Assembly (NCBI GenBank): GCA_963578475.1
Contig: CAUZCL010000008.1
Coordinates: 1 to 64,000 of the forward strand
Source of the DNA: SMYC01 sp963578475
Lineage (GTDB): Bacteria; Acidobacteriota; Vicinamibacteria; Marinacidobacterales; SMYC01
DNA: 64,000 bases
Direction: 5' to 3'
Positions 52,953-61,558 of this stretch are shown piece after piece. A program made the translations under genes and the position numbers. The stretch's first letter is position 1; each line of letters starts with the position of its first letter. The notes below the pieces were generated by a model that saw only the letters and a list, made by a program, of their open reading frames with translations, had not been told where the DNA came from and did not search any database.

Positions 52953-53867
52953 CTAATCGCGGTTTTGCACGAACTGCCACCCGAACCGTCCCTTGATACA
53001 CAAGTGTCCGTTCGTCACGTCGTGGTCTTGTGGTGAGGTGACGCGAACGATCTCGTTGTCCTGTACGTGGAGCTCGAGGTTGCAACCGACCCCGCAATAC
53101 GAGCACACGGTGCGGGTGACGGCTTGCTTCGCCTCGTCCCAGGTGCCCGCTTCGCGGTGGTCGTGCTCCACTTTGAACATCAGAGCGCCGGTCGGACAGA
53201 CGGCGATGCAGTTGCCGCAATACACACAGGCGGAGTCGTCGAGCAGGGTATCGAACTCCGTCGAGATGCGCGCATCGAAGCCGCGACCCGCCACGGCGAT
53301 GGCAAACGTGTTCTGGGCGTCGGTGCCGCATGCCTCCACACATTTGTAGCAGAGGATGCAGCGGCTGTAGTCGCGCACATACATCTCGTCGTGGATCTTC
53401 ACGGGCTGCACGACCGTTTCGGCGAGCTCGTCCGTGGGCGCGTGATGGTGTCCCGTGTGCCGGGAGTCGCGATCGCCCGCCTCAGTCGGCGGGGCGGGTG
53501 TGCCGAAGCGCTCGGGCTTCGCGTCGTAGCGCTCCATGAAGCCTTGGACCTCGTCGGTGGCGAGTGACATGTCGACGGAGGAGGCGAGAAGCTCGAGAAC
53601 AAGCTTCCGGCTGTGGCGCACGCGCTCGCTGTCCGTCTTTACTTTCATGCCCGGCTCGGCCTGGCGCGAACAGGCCGGAACGAGGATTCGCGAGCCTTCG
53701 AGCTCGACCACGCAAACGCGGCACGCGTTGACCGGCGTCAAATTCTCGAGATAGCAGAGCGTCGGGGTCTCGACGCCTTTTTGGCGGCACGCGTCGAGAA
53801 GCGTCGCCCCTTCGGTTATGGAGACGGCGTCACCGTCGATTTCGATTTCTACGAGCCGTTCACTCAT
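52953..53867 (-). CDS. Formate dehydrogenase iron-sulfur subunit (N-terminal half of alpha)
   Basis: 304 residues from ATG 53867. Order of domains: NuoG-like [2Fe-2S] ferredoxin (C38, C49, C52, C66); two [4Fe-4S] groups (CILCYKCVEAC near 186-196, CVYCGNCIAVCPTGA near 230); then the Fe4S4 segment that normally opens the molybdopterin domain (TRTVCSYCGVGCNLELHV, HLCIKGRFGWQFVQNRD). It stops there. In fused FdsA/FdhA proteins the chain continues with RLT.P..R..G; exactly that sequence opens the separate catalytic gene at 57575. It carries electrons from the Mo/W site to the diaphorase. The usual HxxxC ligand region is His-rich (RHTGHHHAP). The ATG overlaps the preceding stop (ATGA). Confidence 0.88.
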   Translation of the reverse strand: MSERLVEIEIDGDAVSITEGATLLDACRQKGVETPTLCYLENLTPVNACRVCVVELEGSRILVPACSRQAEPGMKVKTDSERVRHSRKLVLELLASSVDMSLATDEVQGFMERYDAKPERFGTPAPPTEAGDRDSRHTGHHHAPTDELAETVVQPVKIHDEMYVRDYSRCILCYKCVEACGTDAQNTFAIAVAGRGFDARISTEFDTLLDDSACVYCGNCIAVCPTGALMFKVEHDHREAGTWDEAKQAVTRTVCSYCGVGCNLELHVQDNEIVRVTSPQDHDVTNGHLCIKGRFGWQFVQNRD

Positions 53868-55678
53868 GCGCCATCCTTGGGTGCCAAAAGATTCCTTGAA
53901 AGAGCCGATTGCACCGCGCTCGCCGCGGTATGGCCCAGGCCGCAAATCGAAGCGTCGCGCATGACCTGCGCGAGCTCGTCAATGAGCTCGACTTCGCCGT
54001 TCTGGCGCCCGCCGTTTTTGGTAATGCGGTGAAGCGCTTCCTCGACGCGGACGGTCCCGACACGGCACGGAACGCATTGGCCACACGATTCGTCACGGAA
54101 AAACTCCGCGATCCGCAAAAGGATGTCGGTGAGGTTCGCTTTCTCACCGAACACCATGACAACACCCGAGCCGAGGGATGCGCCGATCTCGCGCGTGCCT
54201 TCGAAAGTCAGCGGCACGTCGATCTCGTCGGCGCCAATGAAAGTACCGGCCGCGCCACCGAGAAGAATGGACTGAATGTTCTTCGTGCCGCCCGCTTTTT
54301 CGAGAAGCTCCCTAAGCGTCGTCCCGAAAAGCACTTCATAGAGCCCCGGCGTCGCGACGTCGCCGGAGACACAGAAGAGCTTCGGGCCTGTCGAGCCTTT
54401 CGAGCCGATCGACGCGAAGCGCGGACCGCCATCGCTCACGATGTCGAGCACGTTGACGAGCGTCTCTACGTTATTGACGACCGTCGGCTTTCCAAAGAGT
54501 CCCACTTGTGTCGGGAACGGTGGCTTGTTGCGGGGCTCGCCGCGAAAACCTTCGATCGAGTTGAAGAGCGCTGTCTCCTCACCGCAAATATAGGCGCCGG
54601 CCCCACACCGGATCTCGAGCTCGACGCGAAACCCATCTCCCATCACGTCCTCGCCGAGAAAACCACGTCGTGTCGCGGTATCGATCGCGTTTTGCAGGCG
54701 ACGGGTAGCGTGATGATATTCGCCGCGTATATAGATATAGCCTCGCTCCGAGCCGGTCGCGAAGCAAGCGATTGTCATCGCTTCGACGATCGCGAATGGG
54801 TCCTCTTCCATTAACACGCGGTCTTTGAACGTCCCGGGCTCCGACTCGTCCGCATTGCAGACGACGTAGTGCGGGCGCACGGGCGTTTTGGCAACCGCGT
54901 CCCACTTGATGCCCATCGGGAAGGCGGCGCCGCCCCGCCCCCGAAGCCCCGAATCTTTGATCTCCCGGATGATGCCGTCGGAACCGAGGCTTATCGCCCG
55001 CCTGAGTGCTACGTAGCCGCCGTGCTCCCGATACTCGTCGAGACTCGTGGGGTCAGCGACGCCGATGCGGCGAAGAATCCGCAACCCCTCTTCACGAGGC
55101 TCGGCCGTTTGAGGCGTTGACGGTGCCGGCGTCGGGCGCTCGCTGCCACCTTCGAGACCTTGCCGCACGCCGTCCGCCGTGGCCGCGGTGAGAACCCAAT
55201 CTTCGTCGCCCGCGAGCTGAAACATCACCGCGGGGCCGCGCTCGCATTGGCCTAGACACGGGCTTCGGTGCCATGAGTCCGCTTCGAGGGTTTTCTCGAG
55301 CGTCGCGCAGAGCTCGTCCGCACCCACGAGCTTGCAAGCGATGTCGTCGCAGACATGCGCCACGCGCGGGGGACGCTTCTCAGTGGCGAGGAGCGAGTAG
55401 AATGTCGCCACACCGTAAGCTTCCGCCGGCGGAACCGTGAGGCGCCGGCAGATGTAGTTCAAAGCACCTTGGCTAATCCAGCCGATGTCGCCTTGTAGAG
55501 CATGCAACGCTGGGAGCAGAAGATGCCGGCGCGACTCGGCGGCTTGCCATCCGCCGCGTATGATGTGCTCTTCGAGCGCCTCACCAGGCTCGTCGGGCTC
55601 GGTGGGTGGGCCGAGCAAGTTGTCAAGTGCCGCACGCTCCTCGTCCGTAGGAGCGGTGTCCAGGAAGTGAAGGTCCAT
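53864..55678 (-). CDS. Formate dehydrogenase NAD-reducing subunit (NuoE-NuoF fusion)
   Basis: 604 residues from ATG 55678 with AGGGGAA upstream. The N-terminal 200 residues are NuoE/FdsG-like, with a thioredoxin-type [2Fe-2S] site (HVCDDIACKLVG and SPCLGQCERGPAVM). The rest is NuoF/FdsB-like: FMN and NAD site GLRGRGGAAFPMGIKWDAV, YICGEETALFNSIEG, and the [4Fe-4S] motif DESCGQCVPCRVGT with its fourth Cys in ICGLGHTA. It passes electrons from formate to NAD+. It starts 19 bp after the catalytic subunit stop, and its own stop overlaps the Fe-S subunit start. Confidence 0.93.
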   Translation of the reverse strand: MDLHFLDTAPTDEERAALDNLLGPPTEPDEPGEALEEHIIRGGWQAAESRRHLLLPALHALQGDIGWISQGALNYICRRLTVPPAEAYGVATFYSLLATEKRPPRVAHVCDDIACKLVGADELCATLEKTLEADSWHRSPCLGQCERGPAVMFQLAGDEDWVLTAATADGVRQGLEGGSERPTPAPSTPQTAEPREEGLRILRRIGVADPTSLDEYREHGGYVALRRAISLGSDGIIREIKDSGLRGRGGAAFPMGIKWDAVAKTPVRPHYVVCNADESEPGTFKDRVLMEEDPFAIVEAMTIACFATGSERGYIYIRGEYHHATRRLQNAIDTATRRGFLGEDVMGDGFRVELEIRCGAGAYICGEETALFNSIEGFRGEPRNKPPFPTQVGLFGKPTVVNNVETLVNVLDIVSDGGPRFASIGSKGSTGPKLFCVSGDVATPGLYEVLFGTTLRELLEKAGGTKNIQSILLGGAAGTFIGADEIDVPLTFEGTREIGASLGSGVVMVFGEKANLTDILLRIAEFFRDESCGQCVPCRVGTVRVEEALHRITKNGGRQNGEVELIDELAQVMRDASICGLGHTAASAVQSALSRNLLAPKDGA

Positions 55679-55697
55679 GAAGGGTTCCCCTAGTGCA

Positions 55698-57575
55698 CTA
55701 TGTAGCGTCGATGCGAATCGCGGTGGCTTTGAACTCCGAAGTACCCGATTTGGGATCCCACGCCTCGATGGTGAGCTGGTTGACGTCGACTTCGTCCGGA
55801 AAATGAAGAGTGAGGAATGCAAGTCCCGGCCTCAAGTTCGCGTCGAACCGCACCGGTGCTTCGATCGAGCCGCGACGCGAGGTGATCTTGACGTTCTGAC
55901 CTTCGTGGACGCCGTAACGCTCCGCGTCCATGGGCGCGAGATCGAGCGTCTCGCGATTACGGATAGGGGAGTCGAAGCTTCCGGTCTGGACACCCGTATT
56001 GTAAGAGTCGAGCCGCCGGCCCGTGGTGAGACGGAGCGGAAACTCGTCGGTCAGCTTGTCGACCGGCGGGACGTGCTCGACGACCGAGAAAGGCGCCAGA
56101 CGTCCACCGGCGGGGCGTTCCCAAAGTCGGCCATGCAGGAACGGGCTTCCGGGATGGTTCTTGTCCGGGCACGGCCATTGCAATCCCCCGAGCTCTTCGA
56201 GGCGCGCATAACTCATGCCCGCGTGGAGCGGCGAGAGGCTTCGAAGCTCATCCCAGGCCTCTTCGGCTGTCGGCACGGACCAATCATGACCCATCGCTTG
56301 CGCAAGCCGGCAGATGATCTCGATATCGTCTTTCGCCTCGCCCGGCGGGTCGAGCGCCTTGCGCACCCGTTGGACGCGCCGCTCACTGCTCGTCACCGTG
56401 CCCTCGGACTCCGCCCAAGACGCGGCCGCCGGGAACACCACATCGGCGAGCTCGGCCGTCTTGGTGAGAAAGAGGTCCTGCACGACGAAGTGCTCGAGGC
56501 CTTCAAGAACTTTTATCGCATGAGATACATCCGCTTCCGACTGCGCTGGGTTCTCGCCAATCACGTAGAGCGACGTGAGCTCTCCGCGCGCCATGGCCTC
56601 GAACATGAGCGAGAGGTGCAGCCCGCTCTTGTCGGGGAGACGCGTGCCCCACACTTTTTCGAACTTCGCGCGGGACTCCGGGTTCTCGACATCTTGGAAG
56701 CCGGGGAACTTGTTCGGGAGCGAGCCCATGTCGCCTCCGCCCTGTACGTTGTTCTGGCCGCGGATGGGCACGACCCCGGAGCCCCAGCGGCCCACATGGC
56801 CCGTGAGAAGCGCGAGGTTGATGAGCGCGCACACATTGTCGGTGGCGGTGTAATGCTCGGTGATGCCGAGCGTCCAGCAGAGCTGCGCGCGGTCCGCTTT
56901 CGCGTAGCTATGCGCGAGCTCGCGGATGCTTTCCCTGGGAAGGGACGTGATGTCTTCGGCATATTGGAGCGTATAAGACTCGACCGAAGCCTCGTAGGCT
57001 TCGAAATCGGTCGTCGCGTTCTCGATAAAGGCTCGATGCGTGAGACCGGATTTGATGATCTCGCGGGCGACCGCGTTCGCGAGGGCGATATCGGTGCCGA
57101 CATCGAGACCCAACCAGAGATCGGCCCACTGCGCTGAGCTCGTCCGCCGTGGATCGACCGTATACAGCTTTGCGCCGTTATGAATACCCTTCAAGATATG
57201 GTGGAAGAAGATAGGGTGCGCGTCGCGGGCGTTCGAGCCCCACAGGATGATGACATCCGTTTCTTCGAGCTCACGGTACGAGCTCGTACCCCCGCCCGCT
57301 CCGAAAACTTTCGCCAGACCGGCGACGCTGGGAGCGTGTCACGTACGGTTGCAGCTATCGATATTGTTACTGCCCATGACGACGCGCGCGAACTTCTCGG
57401 CCGTGAAGTTCATCTCGTTGGTCGACTTGGAGCAGCTGAAAAGCCCGAAGGACGTTCCGCGGCGGTCTTTGAAGCCCGCGGCGGCGCGCTCGAGCGCCTC
57501 CCCCCAGCTCGCGCGACGGAGAGACCCGTTCTCGCGAACCATTGGATAGGTCAAACGTTTGTAACTTTTTCGCAT
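55698..57575 (-). CDS. Formate dehydrogenase catalytic subunit, selenocysteine-containing, lacking the N-terminal Fe-S domain
   Basis: 625 residues counting TGA 57341-57339 as selenocysteine 79. ATG 57575 has GAGG upstream. It opens MRKSYKRLTYPMVRENGSLR, then ASWGEALERAAAGF, and NNIDSCNRT-U-HAPSVAGL, the exact place of Sec or Cys in FdhF-type enzymes (E. coli FdhF: ARV-U-HGPSVAGL). The rest holds bis-MGD-binding signatures: LWGSNARDAHP, RGQNNVQGGGDMGSLPNKFPG (read in two pieces), VIGENPAQSEAD, and the C-terminal DMSO-reductase cap (RLTTGRRLDSYNTGVQTGSF). The Fe4S4 segment is on the separate 52953 gene. It oxidises formate to CO2. First gene of the operon. Read conventionally, it would wrongly appear as a truncated gene starting at 57194. 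Confidence 0.9.
57297..57341 (-). promoter_or_regulatory. Bacterial SECIS element after the UGA
   Basis: Read on the minus strand from TGA: five bases, CGCTCC, six bases, CGCC-GGTCT-GGCG, nine bases, GGAGCG. The lower stem CGCTCC/GGAGCG and the upper stem CGCC/GGCG both pair perfectly, and the loop GGTCT lies 21 bases after the first base of TGA, as in E. coli fdhF, whose loop is also GGTCT. The SelB elongation factor recognises this loop and inserts Sec. Confidence 0.85.
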
Positions 57576-57640
57576 GCCTTGCCTCGCGGAAGAGTTTATC
57601 ACGTAGGATAGTCCATGCTGATTCGCCCGACACTCGCAGC

Positions 57641-59263
57641 GTGCGCGGCCTGCTCGGCGTACTCTCTTGCGCGCCGGAGGACCCTGAGCCTTTCGTTCTG
57701 TTTATCGGCCTCGACGGAGCGAGCCTCGACATCGTGGACGACCTGCGCGCCGAGGGACGGCTTTCGACCTTCGACCGGCTGATCCGTACCGGCATCTCAG
57801 GCCCGCTCCAGTCCTGGGCGTCGAAGCCGATCATGAGCGAGAACTTGCGCCGCGGCTTCTGGTCGCCGATCGTGTGGACCTCGATCGCAACGGGTAAGAT
57901 TCCCGAAAAGCACGGCGTGCGCGATTTCGTCTTGCCCATCCCCGGAACGTCCGTGACGTGGATGGGCGCCGACGAAGACCCTGCCAGCGCTACGATGACG
58001 ATCCCGGAGCTGCACGGACGGACACCTTTCACTCTCACGATGCGGATGCACTCTTTCGCCCGCGCCGGCGCTCAGGCGGTGCAGGTCCTTTGGAACGGCG
58101 AGCACGTAGACACGGTCCGGATCGAGGACACGTGGCAGGAAATCGCGGTAGAGGTGACCTCAGCGCCGGTGCGGAACACGATCGAGCTCGTTTTCGCCCG
58201 GCAAGCGCGGGCGAATGATGGGCGCAAGCTAGCCGTGGAGCTTTCGTGGGTCTCTGTCACCGACGGCTCCGGTGAGGAGATCTTTCATCTCGACCCGGTA
58301 CTCCAACGCGAACAGCTCGGCGCCGGTTTCTACCCGCCGCGGGGACAGCTCACCGAGGTCCAGAGCCTACATTGGCGCGCGAAACCGTTTTGGAGCCTAC
58401 TCGGAGATGCCGGAGTGCCGGTCGGGATCCTCGGCTATTGGGGCACGTGGCCCGCCTATCCGGTGAACGGGTTCATCATCTCGTCGCGAATGGGGATTCG
58501 CGAACAACGCGAGGGGAGCAGCCGTTTGAGCTGGCCGGAAGCGCTGGCCGAAGAGATTGCCCCCATGGCTCCCGACGCCATCGATCTCGCACCCACGTTC
58601 GAGCGTGTCCACGTCTCGGAGTGCGACCCGCCGCTCATCGAACAGCAGTCCGTCTTGAAGAAGATACTGATCCAGGACGAGTACTACGTGCGCGTGGCTC
58701 GTAAGCTCCTCCCGAAGATGGACTCCGGGATGTTCTCGATCTATCTGCGGTCCATCGATGTCGCCGGGCACCCGACGCTTCACTGGCGCCACGGACAGCC
58801 AATCCCGGAAGGATGCCCCGAATCGGTCCGCGACATCATGGACGAAACCTACATGCAGATCGATGACTGGCTCCAGGAAATCCTCGAAGCACTCCCGCGG
58901 CGTGCCACCGTCGTGATCGTTTCCGATCATGGGATGCAGCCTATCGAAGGCGGCGGCCATCACTCGCCTTTCGGCTTGTTCATCGCGCAAGGAGAAGGCC
59001 TGCGCCGCGGGGAGGTCTTCCACGGCTCGACCGTGCTCGACGTCGCGCCGACGATCCTTCACTTGCTCGGAGCGAGCGTGCCGCTCGACATGGACGGGAA
59101 GGTAATCGCACAAATCTTCGAAAGTAACTGGCTGGCACAATACGCGCCGCGCTACGCGGACATCGACACAACGCTCGACGTCAAGGATGGAGAGGATGGG
59201 TTTGAGACCGACGTAAGCGAAGAGGCGCTCGAGCAGCTGCGCGTGCTCGGCTACATCGAATGA
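57641..59263 (+). CDS. Type I phosphodiesterase / nucleotide pyrophosphatase family lipoprotein
   Basis: 540 residues from GTG 57641, giving RGLLGVLSCAPEDPEP, where VLSC is a fair lipobox. Alkaline phosphatase superfamily core: metal Asp in VLFIGLDGASLDIVDD, nucleophile Thr in SPIVWTSIATGKIPEKHGV, then YLRSIDVAGHPTLHW and VIVSDHGMQPIEGGGHHSPF with the metal His/Asp set. It should hydrolyse phosphodiesters or pyrophosphates outside the cytoplasm. The start is uncertain: ATG 57615 has a better ribosome site (GTAGGATAG) and encodes MLIRPTLAACAACSA in another frame, so a one-base error near 57650 may hide the true leader. Convergent with the CRTAC1 gene, 18 bp between stops. Confidence 0.85.
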   Translation: MRGLLGVLSCAPEDPEPFVLFIGLDGASLDIVDDLRAEGRLSTFDRLIRTGISGPLQSWASKPIMSENLRRGFWSPIVWTSIATGKIPEKHGVRDFVLPIPGTSVTWMGADEDPASATMTIPELHGRTPFTLTMRMHSFARAGAQAVQVLWNGEHVDTVRIEDTWQEIAVEVTSAPVRNTIELVFARQARANDGRKLAVELSWVSVTDGSGEEIFHLDPVLQREQLGAGFYPPRGQLTEVQSLHWRAKPFWSLLGDAGVPVGILGYWGTWPAYPVNGFIISSRMGIREQREGSSRLSWPEALAEEIAPMAPDAIDLAPTFERVHVSECDPPLIEQQSVLKKILIQDEYYVRVARKLLPKMDSGMFSIYLRSIDVAGHPTLHWRHGQPIPEGCPESVRDIMDETYMQIDDWLQEILEALPRRATVVIVSDHGMQPIEGGGHHSPFGLFIAQGEGLRRGEVFHGSTVLDVAPTILHLLGASVPLDMDGKVIAQIFESNWLAQYAPRYADIDTTLDVKDGEDGFETDVSEEALEQLRVLGYIE

Positions 59264-59281
59264 CAGCGAATCAAACGCTGG

Positions 59282-60946
59282 CTACCGGAGGCCAAAACCT
59301 TCCACAACGAGGTGCCGGTCGGCTGAGACGCGCCCCACGACTTCCTCCTTGCCGTTCGGCCAGCGGACAGTAACGTTCTCGATGGCGTCCAGGGCTCCGG
59401 TGCCGATGTGGATGTCGAGCGTTCCCTGGGACAGGTAGCTGATGCCGGTCTTGACCTCACGTATGACGGTTTTTTCGCCGATAGTCGCCGTGACCCTAGC
59501 GCCGACGGCCTCGCGGTTCGATTCTCGTCCCACGAGGCGGAAGGTTACGGCGTTGCCTTCATTGCCTCCGTCGTTTCGCAGCAGTAGGGCCGACTGCCCG
59601 CATCGGGTTACGAGCACGTCGAGGTCACCGTCGTTGTCGAAATCGCCCGGGGCGGCGCCGCGAGCAACGTTTTCCCGTCCAACCGCCTCACCCAAGCTCG
59701 CTCCCACCTCCATGAAAACACCACCGCCGGTGTTGCGGAAGACGAAATCGCGTTGCTCGTATGTCGAGATGCTGCCCAACTGCTGGATATTGTCGATGAT
59801 GTGCCCGTTCGCGACGAAGATGTCGAGTAGGCCGTCATTGTCATAGTCGAAAAAGAACGTTCCGAAACCGACGAAGTTGAGCGACGCTTCGGCAACCCTC
59901 GCGTCGTAGGAGACGTCGAAGAAAATGCCGGAGCTCGTGCCGGAATAAAGCGCGTTGTACTCGAAGTCGAGGTTAGTGACGGTGAGATCCATAAAGCCAT
60001 CATCGTTGTAATCCGCCATGTCAGTGCCCATGCCGGCCTGGGTCTGGCCGTCTTCACTGTAGCCGACGCCAGACAGAAGGCTTACGTCCGCGAAGAGCCC
60101 GTCGCCCTCGTTGCGATAGAGAAAGTTACGCATCGAATCGTTGGCGACGTAGAGGTCCGCGTCGCCGTCATTGTCGTAATCGCCCCAGACAACACCGAGA
60201 CTCTTCCCCTCGACCTCCGTGTACATGCCTGCGGCGTGTGTCACGTCCTCGAAAGTCCCGTCTCCGTTGCCGTGAAACAAGTACCCGGGCGCGGGGTTGT
60301 AGACGTCGGGATGACAATAGGCTTTGATCTTTTTCGCCTGATTGCCGCAGAACTTGTGGTTTTCGAGCGTGAAGTCCACATAGCGGGATACGTAGAGGTC
60401 GAGCCAGCCATCGGCGTCGTAGTCGGCGAACGCAGCGCTCGTGCTGAATCCGTCGACGGACAGGCCGGAAACGGCGGTGACATCGGTGAACGTCCCGTCT
60501 CCGTTATTCCGGTAGAAGACATCAGAGCCGAAGTTCGAAACGTACAAGTCGAGGTCTCCGTCGTTGTCGACGTCACCTGCGGTCATCCCCATGCCGTAAG
60601 TTGCGTCTCCGACGCCGGCTTCGAGCGTCACGTTGGTAAAGCCCGCGACACCGTCGTTGCGGTACAGCACGTTAGTCGGAGTCGCGGCGGCCGCAGCCGA
60701 GCCTGGCAACGGAGCCCCATTGACCAGATAAATGTCGAGGTCTCCGTCACCGTCGTAGTCGAAGAAGCCACCGCCGGACCCCATGGTCTCGACCAGGTAC
60801 TTCTCGTCGGTCGCGGCGCTATAGTGAACGAAGTCGATACCCATTTCGAACGTAACGTCTTCGAAAAGGATCGGTTCGTTGCGGGCAAGACCTCCCGCGG
60901 AGAGCGCTGCAACGAGGGCCGCCGTAAAAGCTTGCATCCGAGCCAT
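59282..60946 (-). CDS. CRTAC1-family protein: FG-GAP/VCBS repeats with ASPIC/UnbV domain
   Basis: 554 residues. A leader (MQAFTAALVAALSAGGLA) suggests export. The body is a propeller of FG-GAP repeats, each with a calcium-type loop: FFDYDGDGDLDIYLVNG, DVDNDGDLDLYVSN, DYDADGWLDLYVS, DYDNDGDADLYVAND, DYNDDGFMDLTVTN, DYDNDGLLDIFVANG, DFDNDGDLDVLVT. The C-terminus is the ASPIC/UnbV domain (EAVGARVTATIGEKTVIREV, SYLSQGTLDIHIGTG, VRWPNGKEEVV). Probable role: calcium-dependent binding of glycans or proteins at the surface. No enzymatic motif is visible. A long plus-strand open frame over it is only its shadow. Confidence 0.9.
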   Translation of the reverse strand: MARMQAFTAALVAALSAGGLARNEPILFEDVTFEMGIDFVHYSAATDEKYLVETMGSGGGFFDYDGDGDLDIYLVNGAPLPGSAAAAATPTNVLYRNDGVAGFTNVTLEAGVGDATYGMGMTAGDVDNDGDLDLYVSNFGSDVFYRNNGDGTFTDVTAVSGLSVDGFSTSAAFADYDADGWLDLYVSRYVDFTLENHKFCGNQAKKIKAYCHPDVYNPAPGYLFHGNGDGTFEDVTHAAGMYTEVEGKSLGVVWGDYDNDGDADLYVANDSMRNFLYRNEGDGLFADVSLLSGVGYSEDGQTQAGMGTDMADYNDDGFMDLTVTNLDFEYNALYSGTSSGIFFDVSYDARVAEASLNFVGFGTFFFDYDNDGLLDIFVANGHIIDNIQQLGSISTYEQRDFVFRNTGGGVFMEVGASLGEAVGRENVARGAAPGDFDNDGDLDVLVTRCGQSALLLRNDGGNEGNAVTFRLVGRESNREAVGARVTATIGEKTVIREVKTGISYLSQGTLDIHIGTGALDAIENVTVRWPNGKEEVVGRVSADRHLVVEGFGLR

Positions 60947-61005
60947 CTTACGCCAAACGGAGGGCTTGCTGGACCCTGTCTCCGATGGCTAGAACGAATT
61001 ACGGA

Positions 61006-61428
61006 CTATCGAGATGTTTGCGTCCTTCCGCAATCGTTGGGAAGAACGTCGTTCTTCCCAACGAACTCGTAAATCGTCAGATTCTTCCTCAATAACCCGA
61101 CGTCGCTCTTCATCGACTTCAGTTTGGCCATCAGCTTTTCCGCGTTCTCGGAGTCCGGCGTCACAATTACGTTGAGCTGAACACATTTGCCGTCGACGTC
61201 GTAGATCGTGTTGCGTAGACTTTCGATCTCCGCTCCGAGCTTCTCGGCTATTGAGGCAACTTGCGGACTGGGGACTTCGAAATCGGTTTCCACTTTCCAG
61301 CCCGACGGCATATCGGGAGCGGGAGGCGCTTCTGAAGAGGCGATGCTCGCGCCACCAGCGGTACAGCAGCTGAGGCAGAGAAGGATCGCCCAACAGGTGT
61401 GCCAAAGGGATCGGCTTACAGGGAACAC
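61006..61428 (-). CDS. Secreted or lipid-anchored protein of unknown function
   Basis: 140 residues. The leader (SLWHTCWAILLCLSCCTAGG) contains LSCC, a possible lipobox. The mature part SEAPPAPDMPSGWKVETDFE, then IAEKLGAEIESLRNTIYDVD and LMAKLKSMKSDVGLLRKNLT looks like a small alpha/beta domain with a helical tail. I do not recognise it. GGGAGGT lies just upstream of the ATG at 61428. It stands between the CRTAC1 gene and the hydroxy-acid dehydrogenase on the same strand. The 130 bp beyond hold an unpaired hairpin (CCACCC/GGGTGG, 61504-61520) and no gene. Confidence 0.6.
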   Translation of the reverse strand: MFPVSRSLWHTCWAILLCLSCCTAGGASIASSEAPPAPDMPSGWKVETDFEVPSPQVASIAEKLGAEIESLRNTIYDVDGKCVQLNVIVTPDSENAEKLMAKLKSMKSDVGLLRKNLTIYEFVGKNDVLPNDCGRTQTSR

Positions 61429-61558
61429 GACAACCTCCCTATCTTCGGGGATAGATCAATTATGCTGGGAGCTACACGAGATGGGAAGTCATGGGCACCG
61501 AGCCCACCCAACAAGGGTGGTCTCGTCAGGACGATGAAACGACAGGCTGAGGCACGTG

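Noticed and set aside
55677..57137. A 486-residue plus-strand ORF opposite the formate dehydrogenase gene
   Set aside because: Arg/Glu-rich shadow without motifs; the minus strand codes an unmistakable molybdopterin enzyme.
57339..57341. TGA in the formate dehydrogenase gene as a pseudogene stop
   Set aside because: Its position equals the Sec site of FdhF-type enzymes and a matching SECIS hairpin follows, unlike the other stops in the window.
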